This document shows positions 47,232 through 55,548 of a DNA stretch of 64,000 nt, in pieces. The number at the start of each line of letters is the position of its first letter. Within the stretch, counting starts at the first letter, position 1. Made by a program: the position numbers and the translations under genes. Source of the stretch: a virus; the IMG/VR virus record IMGVR_UViG_3300028553_000005, positions 1 through 64,000 of that record; one strand, written 5' to 3'. Below the pieces are notes generated by a model. That model made no database searches. It was given only the letters and a program-made list of their open reading frames with translations, and was not told where the DNA came from.

Positions 47232-48715
47232 TTTTTTAGTCCTATTTTATATATTTTGAATGGGAACTTTTCTTCCGTGTAAATTTTAATTCGTTCAACA
47301 AAATGTTTTAATGTAAAATTTATGTGTTTCTTGTATCGTAAATCATCGGCAATATCATAGAGTGTTGCTCTTTCTTTTCCTTCAGCTTGTCGTAATCCTC
47401 TACCGATAGATTGCAGATTACGAATCCTTGACTTAGAAGGACTTGCAAAGATGATATTGTGTAGATTGCGAATGTTGATACCAGTGCTAAAAGTACCAAA
47501 AGATGCCACAACAATCGCATCATTTTCTATCTCCATTATTCTTCTTATTTCTTCTCTATCTGTTGTATCGGTGCCACCATGAACAAAGAAAACTTTTCGA
47601 TCACCAATCTTTTCGGTGTTCTTAATCATATCATATAGTATTTGACCATGTTTGTCAACCATTTGATACAATATCAATGTATTATTACCTAAGCTAACTG
47701 CAAGATTCTTAATAAATTTATTTCTATTTTCGTTTGCAATTAGATACTGTATTTCTTCTTGGTATGTTTTATCTTTTAATTGTAAACATATCTCATCATC
47801 GTGTTTTAAAACTAAACACTTAATTTCAAAATCTGAAACTTGCTGTTTATCAATTAACTCTCTTGTGGTAATTACTTTTTTGACTGAACCAAACAAACCT
47901 TCTAACACCAGTTTATGTGTTTTGGTACCATCTAATGTACCTGTAAGACCTATCCTATATTTAGCATTAACACAGGAGGTCAATATTGTGGTGAGTGATT
48001 GTGCTTTGAATAGATGTGCCTCATCACCAACGATATAATCAAATTGGTGAAAGTATTCTTTTGGAAGTTTATACAGAGATTGCCATGTAGAAATGGTAAG
48101 TGGCTTGTCGGTGTCTTTTTCTTTACCTTGGTAAATACGATGCACCTTGGTCATTTCACCATTGTTATAATCACCAAAGTCGGAGTATAATTGTTCAACC
48201 AAAGATGTGGTAGGAACAATGATAAGACCTTTGAGATTTTGATATTGATGTAATTGACGGAAGATTAGATAGATGATAAGAGATTTGCCAGATGCCGTTG
48301 GAGAAACCAACAACGCTCGGCGTTTTTGCATGGCATGAATGTATGCATCTAATTGATGTTCTCGTATTTCAATTGGTTCACCTCGAGCGTGAATATTCAA
48401 CTCTCCTATGAATTTCTTCGCATGATATACCGAGTATTCATCTTCAACGTCCGGCCTTGGATCACCATATTCAAACTCATATTCTCTTTCTCTACAAAAC
48501 TCCTCAATGTATGGTAATAAACCAAGATAGATTTGATTCGTTTGTAAATTAAACATACGAATTTTTCCATCCCAAACTCGATTGCGATACGCAGGAACAA
48601 ATTGATAACCAGGAACAAAAAAAGTAAAGAACTCTGATAATTCTTTTGTGATGTGTTTTTCACAAGTTATCTTGGCATAGACCTCATCTTTTTTTGATAT
48701 AATTAAATCACTCAT
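47228..48715 (-). CDS. uvsW: UvsW RNA-DNA and branched-DNA helicase
   Basis: This 495-residue superfamily 2 helicase has LLVSPTASGKSLI (Walker A), DEAH in VGDEAHLF, GLTGTLDG (motif III) and SIGRGLRQ (motif VI). In T4 UvsW unwinds R-loops to switch from origin to recombination-dependent replication, and moves Holliday junctions. The N-terminal part matches UvsW. It overlaps neighbours by four bases. Confidence 0.95.
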   Translation of the reverse strand: MSDLIISKKDEVYAKITCEKHITKELSEFFTFFVPGYQFVPAYRNRVWDGKIRMFNLQTNQIYLGLLPYIEEFCREREYEFEYGDPRPDVEDEYSVYHAKKFIGELNIHARGEPIEIREHQLDAYIHAMQKRRALLVSPTASGKSLIIYLIFRQLHQYQNLKGLIIVPTTSLVEQLYSDFGDYNNGEMTKVHRIYQGKEKDTDKPLTISTWQSLYKLPKEYFHQFDYIVGDEAHLFKAQSLTTILTSCVNAKYRIGLTGTLDGTKTHKLVLEGLFGSVKKVITTRELIDKQQVSDFEIKCLVLKHDDEICLQLKDKTYQEEIQYLIANENRNKFIKNLAVSLGNNTLILYQMVDKHGQILYDMIKNTEKIGDRKVFFVHGGTDTTDREEIRRIMEIENDAIVVASFGTFSTGINIRNLHNIIFASPSKSRIRNLQSIGRGLRQAEGKERATLYDIADDLRYKKHINFTLKHFVERIKIYTEEKFPFKIYKIGLKK

Positions 48716-49350
48716 TCTTTTTCATCAAACTTATAGAACCATGAATCAGGTGTACCAACACTCCACTTAGAAATGTTTTCTACTGAGTACACTTCTGTTG
48801 GTATTTTGAAATCAGGAGTTTTAACTACAGGTGGTACCAGTGATACGTCATACCACAGGCAACGATTGTTTGGTTGACAGGCAAATTGGCCGTTGTCTAA
48901 TTGAATAAAGTTGTATGATTTATGTTCTTGTACACCTTCCGAGAAACTGGTGTCAATACGATTAAAATCTGGTGCCGCAAAATCAATTGTAAAAAGGTAT
49001 TTACCAAAATGAAATGCTCGGTCTTTGCCAAAGTATTTTACTTTGAGGCCTCGTAGATTTGATTTTTCAATTACTGCCATGTCATATGATAGACAATCCC
49101 ATATCTGTAGATTATCTAATGGTAGATACTCATCTACAGGTTTCCAAACATATGCGGAGATAGGTAGTTTATCAAACAACGCACCGTAATCGGTTAGCAT
49201 ACACTCAATACGGAAGGCCTGACCTTTAATGGCCTTGGCAGTTATCCACACACAAGGTTCTAATTCACCATGACCTTTTTCGTGGTTGTAAAGAAACTCT
49301 TTACGCACAAAACATTTAACAGGTGGTATATTTGCAACTAGAAAAGACAT
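48712..49350 (-). CDS. Conserved hypothetical protein between uvsY and uvsW
   Basis: Start at 49350 (MSFLVANIPPVKCFVRKEFL) with TAATG overlap on uvsY; 212 residues. Conserved in cyanophages at the same place between uvsY and uvsW. It has WDCLSYDMAVI and LDNGQFACQPNNRCLWYD. No motif known to me. The position suggests a role in recombination. Confidence 0.65.
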   Translation of the reverse strand: MSFLVANIPPVKCFVRKEFLYNHEKGHGELEPCVWITAKAIKGQAFRIECMLTDYGALFDKLPISAYVWKPVDEYLPLDNLQIWDCLSYDMAVIEKSNLRGLKVKYFGKDRAFHFGKYLFTIDFAAPDFNRIDTSFSEGVQEHKSYNFIQLDNGQFACQPNNRCLWYDVSLVPPVVKTPDFKIPTEVYSVENISKWSVGTPDSWFYKFDEKE

Positions 49351-49784
49351 TACTGGCCTCCTATAAATTTTTCCCAAGAGATAAAATCTCTCAATTGCCA
49401 AGTTCTTTGTTTCAATTCATTCATAATAGATTCGATGACCGATACACATTCTTCGTGGTATACCTTCTTTTCTAACAACTTTATTAGGTCGGTATCTGCT
49501 TCGAGATAGGTACTGATGTCAGATTTAAGAGTGAATTGGAATGGTTCCCAACCGTATTCCTGAAGTTCCTCTTGGGACATCTTGCCTGTGTAGTATTCCC
49601 ACTTGATTTTTCTCATACGGAGATAATCAAAGTGTGCCTTTTTAGAGGCAATCTTGTGTTTTGTTAGTATGGAGAGGTACTTGTTGTGTAAGATTGGTAT
49701 TCGTAAAAGTTCTTTACCGGGTTCCGTTTGATCCATCTCAACGTCTTTTTCCCAAAACTTCAATACTTGTTCTAAATTTTCCAT
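49350..49784 (-). CDS. uvsY: UvsY recombination mediator
   Basis: This 144-residue protein fits T4 UvsY (137): EQVLKFWEKDVEMDQT, then IPILHNKYLSILTKHK and LKQRTWQLRDFISWEKFI. UvsY displaces gp32 and loads UvsX on ssDNA. It is the first gene after the promoter at 49816-49845 and is coupled to the next gene. Confidence 0.92.
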   Translation of the reverse strand: MENLEQVLKFWEKDVEMDQTEPGKELLRIPILHNKYLSILTKHKIASKKAHFDYLRMRKIKWEYYTGKMSQEELQEYGWEPFQFTLKSDISTYLEADTDLIKLLEKKVYHEECVSVIESIMNELKQRTWQLRDFISWEKFIGGQ

Positions 49785-49815
49785 AATAAAATCAAATAGT
49801 TAACTATAAAGTTAC

Positions 49816-49845
49816 ATTTTAACACAGCTTATGTTATTGTGTCAA
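49816..49845 (-). promoter_or_regulatory. Sigma-70 promoter TTGACA-N18-TAAAAT with spacer hairpin
   Basis: TTGACA (49845-49840) and TAAAAT (49821-49816), 18 bases apart. The hairpin ACACA/TGTGT (49822-49842) fills the spacer and overlaps the -35. Serves uvsY and the uvsW operon, dividing it from the structural gene upstream. Confidence 0.6.
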
Positions 49846-49852
49846 GCCGTTG

Positions 49853-50383
49853 TTATAGACTTACAAAATTAAAATAATCATATACAAACGTGGCATCACA
49901 TGTAATAATATCTTCAGCCGTCATTCTGGTATCAAACTGGATGTCTGATAGTGATACTGGAAATGCATTTATAAATTGAATTCGTACAATAGGATTGTTT
50001 AAAGCAGACAATACCGTTAGTATGGCATCAGAATAATATTTGGGTTTTTTACTACCAAACTTGGTCTGTTGATCTGATAACCTATTCCTTTCAGGAAAAC
50101 CCTCTGGAGATGCGATGGAACGGAACCACTCATGGATTTCTTTCCATGATACCACTGCAGCATCAACAGGAAAATTAACATTTAATTGGTTATATGTCAG
50201 TTTGTTTCCAGGTGCAAAAACATCCAACATAGGAGAAGTCATTTGTGCTTGCCCTAAACTCATTCCTGGTATGTTTACTGATTGACAGAAATACTGGCAG
50301 TTTGGTATACGGTCAAAAGTTAAGAGAAACTTTGACGGTTGTAGATAACCTGTATTTTCTGGAGTTCTGGTAATGGCACTCAT
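49853..50383 (-). CDS. gp19-like tail tube family protein
   Basis: This 176-residue protein is like T4 gp19 in length and pattern (FLLTFDRIPNCQYFCQSV, INIPGMSL, SWKEIHEWFRSI, DATFVYDYFNFV). The true gp19 is at 57264-57806, so this is a second tail-tube-fold protein. It may be a tube initiator, a terminator, or a virion protein of unknown place. It lies between gp23 and uvsY as in some cyanophages. Confidence 0.65.
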   Translation of the reverse strand: MSAITRTPENTGYLQPSKFLLTFDRIPNCQYFCQSVNIPGMSLGQAQMTSPMLDVFAPGNKLTYNQLNVNFPVDAAVVSWKEIHEWFRSIASPEGFPERNRLSDQQTKFGSKKPKYYSDAILTVLSALNNPIVRIQFINAFPVSLSDIQFDTRMTAEDIITCDATFVYDYFNFVSL

Positions 50384-50415
50384 TTATTGAAATAATCCTT
50401 TGAACATACAACTAT

Positions 50416-50835
50416 TTAGGTGTTTATTTTAACGCACTTCCAACCTTTGTTTTGTTTAATTATGCCTTGAGAAACTTTAACCATGTTTCCTTGGTCTAAT
50501 CCGTTTTCTCTGCAAAATTTTTGTAAATTTTTTATAATCTGTGATTCTCCTTTAGGATTAATTACTATCCATTCAGATGACAATTTTTCTGCCACAGATA
50601 TCTTTTGACTGTCTGGTTGTTTAAACCCTATACGACTAAGCCGTAATTTTTCTGGATCGTATTTGCCTTGTTTCCATCTTTCTTTTTGAATTTCACTAAG
50701 GTCTTTTTTTGTTTCTTCCATATGTGGAAATCCTATTCCGTACCTTCTTAATGAAGGATTGTGGTCATTAATATCAAACGGCATTGTTTTTAAAGTTTTA
50801 AACATTGGTAAAGAATTCCATGTAATTGATTGCAA
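50416..50835 (-). pseudogene. Remnant of a homing endonuclease (NUMOD-type DNA-binding part)
   Basis: The 139-codon ORF ends in WIVINPKGESQIIKNLQKFC, then GNMVKVSQGIIKQNKGW, the NUMOD DNA-binding end of Seg-type GIY-YIG homing endonucleases. A NUMOD3-like bit with LSRIGFKQPDSQKIS precedes it. No GIY-YIG catalytic domain is present. The start is unclear (50835 or 50805; no strong ribosome-binding site). It stands directly after the gp23 terminator, a common homing endonuclease place. A shortened remnant is likely, though a repressor-like use cannot be excluded. Confidence 0.6.
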
Positions 50836-50860
50836 AAAGAAAGGGACCGAAGTCCCTTTC
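50834..50860 (-). terminator. Strong intrinsic terminator after gp23
   Basis: On the minus strand GAAAGGGAC-TTCG-GTCCCTTTC, a nine-pair stem with UUCG tetraloop, is followed by TTTTTGC. Ends the major capsid transcript. Confidence 0.9.
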
Positions 50861-50891
50861 CAAATGTCCTTCTTAACGAGGACTCAATGCA

Positions 50892-52220
50892 TCACATTAG
50901 GTTTTTGACGCCAAACAAACGATAGTAAACGTTTGAACGCTCTGTCAAAGCACCATTGCCTACCAAAGAACCCTTGGCGAATGGGTTGGCTACCATTCCG
51001 TAACGAGTTTTGAAACCAATCTTTGGTTGGAATGTGAACTGGTCTACAGCACGAACCATCTGTAATGGAACGTATGGGCAATAGAACAATCCAGCATCGT
51101 ATGGGCTAGAACCTTTGTAACCGATGGTTACTAGTTCTTGGTTGCTTGTGTATCCACCAAAGTATGGGTCGATGTAAACCTTGATACGACCATGGAGGAG
51201 ACCAGCAAATGTATTGCCTGTGTCATCTACTTGCAAATCAGCAGACAAAGCAGGAGTATATTGCAATACACCAGCCATTGCCATAGCGGAAGCAACGTCA
51301 GAAGAAACGATCAATACGTTACCTTTTCCACGGCGAGTCTGCTTAGCAATTACGTTAGCATCACGCTCAATTTGGAAAATGAGGCCCTTGAAACGCTCAA
51401 CAGACCAACGGCCGTTGGAATCTGTATCGAGGTCAAAGAAACCAGCAGTTGTTGTACCATACTGAGCACCGGCAACGGCAGTCGTGTAAATGGTACGAAT
51501 AACTTCACGGTTGATCTCAGCAAGGATTTCTGTAGACAGAATGTTAGACAATTCTGTTTCAGCATCAAGACCATGAATCGCTTTTAAGTCTTGTGCAAGT
51601 TCTAAAGAATACTCAGCTTTCAAGGCACGGCTTTGAGCTGTTACAGTTACTTTCTCGATAGAGAATGCCATTTGCTGGAAAGCATTAGCAGGACTATCAG
51701 AACCCAAAATTTCAGCGTTAGCTGTTGGCATTGCAATACCAGAGGTAGTTGTCAATGATGCTGGATTTTGGAATGTGTTAGCTGTATCTTGTGCTGTTGT
51801 ACCTTGGAAACCGTATGGGTTTGTTGCAGATACAGAACCAGAGAACTGTGTATTTGGCTCATTGAAGAAAGCCTCAGTACCGTCTTGTGTACTGTAACGA
51901 GCACGCATTGCAAAAATCAAACCGGTAGGACCTGTCATTGGTTGAACACCAGCAACGTCATAAGCGATTAGATTTGGCAGAGCACGGCGTACCAAGCTGA
52001 TCAAAATTGGATCAAAGTTCTGAATTGCATTGCCAGTAGCATTCTCTGGACCTGTTACAGTAACTTCGTTTAGGGCCATACGGTCTTGCGACATAGCTTG
52101 TTGTTGGTTCTCTAATACGAGAGCTGTAACAGCACGCTTGTATGGGTCTTTAATGGCTTCAAGTTCTGGATGCTCCAAAACTGGTGTCCATTTTTTTTGT
52201 AGTTCTTCAGTCATATACAT
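50892..52220 (-). CDS. 23: Major capsid protein gp23
   Basis: This 442-residue HK97-fold capsid protein has the conserved gp23 blocks (FDPILISLVRRALPNLIAYDV, then GPTGLIFAMR, and YYRLFGVKNLM at the end). The N-terminal about 52 residues look like the delta domain, ending in RMALNE. The gp21 protease should cut after E52 (L-N-E), so the mature form starts at Val53. T4 cuts after residue 65. AAGGA lies upstream. A strong terminator follows. Confidence 0.97.
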   Translation of the reverse strand: MYMTEELQKKWTPVLEHPELEAIKDPYKRAVTALVLENQQQAMSQDRMALNEVTVTGPENATGNAIQNFDPILISLVRRALPNLIAYDVAGVQPMTGPTGLIFAMRARYSTQDGTEAFFNEPNTQFSGSVSATNPYGFQGTTAQDTANTFQNPASLTTTSGIAMPTANAEILGSDSPANAFQQMAFSIEKVTVTAQSRALKAEYSLELAQDLKAIHGLDAETELSNILSTEILAEINREVIRTIYTTAVAGAQYGTTTAGFFDLDTDSNGRWSVERFKGLIFQIERDANVIAKQTRRGKGNVLIVSSDVASAMAMAGVLQYTPALSADLQVDDTGNTFAGLLHGRIKVYIDPYFGGYTSNQELVTIGYKGSSPYDAGLFYCPYVPLQMVRAVDQFTFQPKIGFKTRYGMVANPFAKGSLVGNGALTERSNVYYRLFGVKNLM

Positions 52221-52251
52221 TTTTTGTTTTCCTTTTGTTGTATATTTGTTA

Positions 52252-53442
52252 TTATTTGTTTACAGTTTGTGAAATTGCTTTTGAGTAAACTTCCATCAAA
52301 GGATCGGAAGATTTTACAACCTTCTTTTCTTCTTCAATATCGACTTCATCATCTAGAGCGGAATTGTCTGCTACTTTAACTTCCGTTTTAAAATATGATT
52401 CTTTTAAAGTGGATAGTTTTTCGACAAACTCTCCCTCAGTAGTAAATTCCACACCCTCTGCGAGTGATTTTAATTTTTCTACTTGGGTCTGCGTCAGGCC
52501 TTCACACGCTGTGTAGATAGCCTCAATTTTTTTCTGTTCGTTTAATTCTTTTTTAAGTTCGATACCATGAGTAATCTGCTCATTTAAAGAAGCCTCAAGT
52601 TCTTCAACTCGTGTTGTGAGTTCTTCAACAACGTCTACCTTGTCGGCAGGAATGTCGATGTAATGCTCAATGAATAGATTGCGTAAACCGCCAATGAAAT
52701 CTTCAACAATCTCAGCACGTAGGCCTTTCTCGATTGCAATTTCATTTTCTTTCATCCATTGCTCAACAACATAGTTTAGGTAATCGTCAACTTTAGTTGC
52801 CAAATCTTCTTTAACTTCTTCAATGGCACTTTCAAATTGCTCAAGTAACTCGGCTTCAGCTTCAGCAATAACTTCTTCTGCACGTGCAACAACGGCAGCT
52901 TCAAATATTGTGGCAGCTTTTTGTACGAATTCTTCAGAAAGATTTTCGCCAGACATTAAAGCGTCAATATCTTCCTTCATTTTTTCTTTGTTAATCATTT
53001 TTTTGATCATGGCTTTATCTTGTTTTTCATCATCATGGCCTTCTTCTTTTTCAGCTTCAGCAATAACTTCTTCTTCAGCTTCAGTTTCTTCGCCATAAGA
53101 CTGGAATGTGGCACCAGGATTTTTAGCAAACTTCTGTGAAGCAGCTTTGCCTTCTGGTTGCTCATTAGAACCTTGCTCTTGTGGTTGCTTTGCCAACTTC
53201 TTCATTGGCTCAGAACCTACAGGAGGTGTGGCACCAGGAGCGGTTGCTGTTGGAGCACCCTTAGTTGCATCTGGACCAGCATCGGTTGTTTTAGTAACTT
53301 CTGTACCAATGTCGCCAGCTTCTTTTGTGCCGTAAGCAACATCGCCAGTTAATTTTTGTGGTTTATCTTGGCCAGACTTTTTGCTTGTTACAGATGCAGA
53401 AAGTATTTCTTTAGCGGCTTCAGACAGATTAAATTTTGCCAT
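52252..53442 (-). CDS. 22: Prohead scaffold gp22
   Basis: This 396-residue, Glu/Lys/Ala-rich protein is mostly helical. Sites of gp21 type (VIAE, SLNE, ELNE, SLAE) are spread over the chain. It is the core on which the prohead forms and is cut to small peptides by gp21 in T4. The C-terminal end (MEVYSKAISQTVNK) probably binds the capsid. It is longer than T4 gp22 (269) by an N-terminal Pro/Thr/Gly-rich part. A late octamer and AAGGAG precede it. Confidence 0.9.
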   Translation of the reverse strand: MAKFNLSEAAKEILSASVTSKKSGQDKPQKLTGDVAYGTKEAGDIGTEVTKTTDAGPDATKGAPTATAPGATPPVGSEPMKKLAKQPQEQGSNEQPEGKAASQKFAKNPGATFQSYGEETEAEEEVIAEAEKEEGHDDEKQDKAMIKKMINKEKMKEDIDALMSGENLSEEFVQKAATIFEAAVVARAEEVIAEAEAELLEQFESAIEEVKEDLATKVDDYLNYVVEQWMKENEIAIEKGLRAEIVEDFIGGLRNLFIEHYIDIPADKVDVVEELTTRVEELEASLNEQITHGIELKKELNEQKKIEAIYTACEGLTQTQVEKLKSLAEGVEFTTEGEFVEKLSTLKESYFKTEVKVADNSALDDEVDIEEEKKVVKSSDPLMEVYSKAISQTVNK

Positions 53443-53470
53443 TTTGAAAATCTCCTTGATTTATATTGGA

Positions 53471-53478
53471 TATTTATA
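53471..53478 (-). promoter_or_regulatory. T4-type late promoter TATAAATA for gp22-gp23
   Basis: Exact octamer 29-36 bases before the gp22 start, after the gp21 stop. Gives a strong late message for scaffold and capsid. Confidence 0.8.
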
Positions 53479-53479
53479 T

Positions 53480-54124
53480 TTAAAGTTTTTTCATGAAGTT
53501 CTCAAAAATGCGTAGACTTACTTCTTCGATTTCCTTACTCGTTGCCTTCCTAATTTCATTGACGGCTTGAGTGTATTCGACTTCGGTCCAAACACCGTTG
53601 ACTAACATCCATTCTTTACCTTCCATAATGCCTTGAACAAATGCTCCAGGCGCAGAAGGATCTGCTACTATATCTGCCGCTGTGGCTAGATAAAAATCGG
53701 GCTGAACGACATTAACTCCATTGACATTCTTTAGTGAGCCCATGCCCCGTGAAGATACACCTAATTGAGCACCGCCTTCAATAAGACTTTTGGCGATATT
53801 ACCCATAGGAGTATCTAAAATTTTTGCTTTACCAATCCATTGGTTACCATCTTCTTTTAAAGATGTAATCATGTGTGAAACTCGGTCTAAGTTAATAGAT
53901 GGAGATTCTGGATGACCTAGTTCACCAAAAGCACGGTGTTTGTTAATATATTCTTCCGTGTATCTGGAAACTTCTTTTTTCATGGTGTTATACTCATACA
54001 GACGACCATTACGATTTTTCTTCTCAGCAACCAGGAACGGTCCTTCTATATGTAAAGACTTTTTACCATTAGAATCTTCTACAAGATAACTAACAGTTTC
54101 GGTTATTTCTTTGATTAATTTCAT
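53480..54124 (-). CDS. 21: Prohead core protein and protease gp21
   Basis: This 214-residue serine protease of the phage prohead family (S78/U9-like) has the catalytic His in AFGELGHP (H71) and Ser in LGVSSRG (S124 or S125). In T4 gp21 cuts after (L/I)-x-E in gp23, gp22, gp24, gp67, gp68 and the internal proteins, then itself. Substrate-like sites are numerous in this window, see findings. It overlaps the core protein gene by four bases. Confidence 0.95.
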   Translation of the reverse strand: MKLIKEITETVSYLVEDSNGKKSLHIEGPFLVAEKKNRNGRLYEYNTMKKEVSRYTEEYINKHRAFGELGHPESPSINLDRVSHMITSLKEDGNQWIGKAKILDTPMGNIAKSLIEGGAQLGVSSRGMGSLKNVNGVNVVQPDFYLATAADIVADPSAPGAFVQGIMEGKEWMLVNGVWTEVEYTQAVNEIRKATSKEIEEVSLRIFENFMKKL

Positions 54125-54558
54125 AATCCGTATGTTCCTCTTCTTCTGAGTGATATCCTTCTTTTTCTTAAAGACTGGCTCATTTTAGCCCGTCTTTTAA
54201 ACTTAGCTCTTCTGGCTGCCATTTTACGATGTCTGCGTTCCATGGGTGACATTCGAATCATTTTCCCACCACGAATCGTAAAACCAGGTACAGCAGATAA
54301 CTTTTTACGTCTTTGTACTTTACCAGCACGAATACGGATCCGAACCATTTTGGTTCTACCCATTTTCATTATATTGCCTTCAGCAATATTTTCTATTTCA
54401 AAATCTACTTCAACACCACAATCTTCAAACATTTCTGCCGCCATGCGGAGTTTTATTTGGTTGATTTTGTTTTCAATCAACTTTTTTAATTTTTCATCTA
54501 AAACGTTTTTTGCTTCTAAAACATTATTAGAAAGAAGTTTTGAAACAAACTCACTCAT
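54121..54558 (-). CDS. Basic prohead core protein (gp68-like)
   Basis: This 145-residue protein has an N-terminal helical half (SEFVSKLLSNNVLEAKNVLD) and an extremely basic C-terminal half (RIRIRAGKVQRRKK, RRHRKMAARRAK, RRISLRRRGT). It carries an I-A-E site near residue 59 that gp21 could cut to release the basic tail. T4 gp68 (141) has the same place between gp20 and gp21. DNA packing in the head is a likely role; homology to gp68 is not shown. Confidence 0.6.
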   Translation of the reverse strand: MSEFVSKLLSNNVLEAKNVLDEKLKKLIENKINQIKLRMAAEMFEDCGVEVDFEIENIAEGNIMKMGRTKMVRIRIRAGKVQRRKKLSAVPGFTIRGGKMIRMSPMERRHRKMAARRAKFKRRAKMSQSLRKRRISLRRRGTYGL

Positions 54559-55088
54559 TATGGAGCAGGTCTTAAAGAATAACTACCAAAGTTAAATGCA
54601 GCCGGATCATTAAACTGACCACGCTGATAGTATTCATTATGTTTACGAATATCTAATATAATTGTATATGCACCATTTGCTGCCATACCTTTTGTAGATA
54701 TGCCAATGTTTCCATTACATCCTGCAGCACCTTCGGCATTATTTGGAATAGTAGGCCAGTTTGATGCACCATCATACTCAGCACTACCAATAACATTACA
54801 AATAGGTAAAGATGTTGAGGCGGTCCATTGTAACTGAACTAGTGCTCCTGCAGAAACAGTATACCACATACGGTTTACCGATAATCCATAAAATGATTTT
54901 GCTGTATTACTTTGACTTAAAGCCGAACGCAAAGGAACATTGTTTGCATCAAGTGCACCATATAAAGTGTTTGCTTGAATTCGAGCAGTATTATCTTCTT
55001 GGCCCGAACCATCAAAATTACCAGTAAGTTTAATCACTGCACTTTCTGTAGTATCTTTTATTACTTGATATGTAAATGAATTTGGCAT
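54558..55088 (-). CDS. Virion structural protein (cyanophage-like)
   Basis: This 176-residue Asn/Ala/Thr-rich beta protein contains LYGALDANNVPLR, SVNRMWYTVS and a terminal IRKHNEYYQRGQFNDPAAFN. The end is conserved in T4-like cyanophage structural proteins. It is in the portal-protease block and overlaps the gp68-like start by one base. Role unknown; capsid surface or internal. Confidence 0.65.
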   Translation of the reverse strand: MPNSFTYQVIKDTTESAVIKLTGNFDGSGQEDNTARIQANTLYGALDANNVPLRSALSQSNTAKSFYGLSVNRMWYTVSAGALVQLQWTASTSLPICNVIGSAEYDGASNWPTIPNNAEGAAGCNGNIGISTKGMAANGAYTIILDIRKHNEYYQRGQFNDPAAFNFGSYSLRPAP

Positions 55089-55091
55089 TTT

Positions 55092-55313
55092 TTATTCCTG
55101 TTTAAATTCTTCTGGTATTGTTAATGACCATTGTGATGCGTTATATGGTATGGTAATGTATTTATTAATTTTATCCACATAATAAAGAGCCACTCTTTGT
55201 CCATCACCAAACTGTCGAATTGACTGTCTTTTCATAAGCATAACCGCTGGCGGATCTGCCGGCAGTTTTGCCTCGTCAATTTGATGGTTACGAAACTCTT
55301 TAAGTGTTTTCAC
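55092..55313 (-). CDS. Small head protein with QIDE leader
   Basis: The GTG at 55313 gives MKTLKEFRNHQIDE as leader, a capsid-targeting-like start with an I-D-E site. After it comes LPADPPAVMLMKRQ and a small beta end. Upstream readings only shadow the previous gene. The 73-residue product overlaps the gp67-like gene by 14 bases. It is probably packaged in the head after processing. Start is inferred. Confidence 0.5.
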   Translation of the reverse strand: MKTLKEFRNHQIDEAKLPADPPAVMLMKRQSIRQFGDGQRVALYYVDKINKYITIPYNASQWSLTIPEEFKQE

Positions 55314-55527
55314 TTGCCGTTTCCTGTGTTTCTGGTACACCGATAGCAACATCTTGTGCTGTTGCTTCAGATGGTTCATTATTCTGTGCTATTAAATTCT
55401 GTGCAATTTCTTGCTTTTTGGCTTCTATATGAGCCGTTACCTTATCATGTATTGATGCATACAAGGCATCTTTAAATGCAACACCATTATCTTGGTAAGC
55501 ATAATCAATAATTTGTTTCGTATCCAT
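55300..55527 (-). CDS. Prohead core protein (gp67-like)
   Basis: ATG at 55527 (MDTKQIIDYAYQDNG) with GGAG upstream; 75 residues, near T4 gp67 (80). A helical N-terminal half (ALYASIHDKVTAHIEAKK) and an acidic Thr/Ala end. Place between portal and protease fits gp67, a core protein cut by gp21. Similarity is by size, charge and place. Confidence 0.6.
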   Translation of the reverse strand: MDTKQIIDYAYQDNGVAFKDALYASIHDKVTAHIEAKKQEIAQNLIAQNNEPSEATAQDVAIGVPETQETASENT

Positions 55528-55548
55528 TTGTTTTTTCTCCAAAAATAT

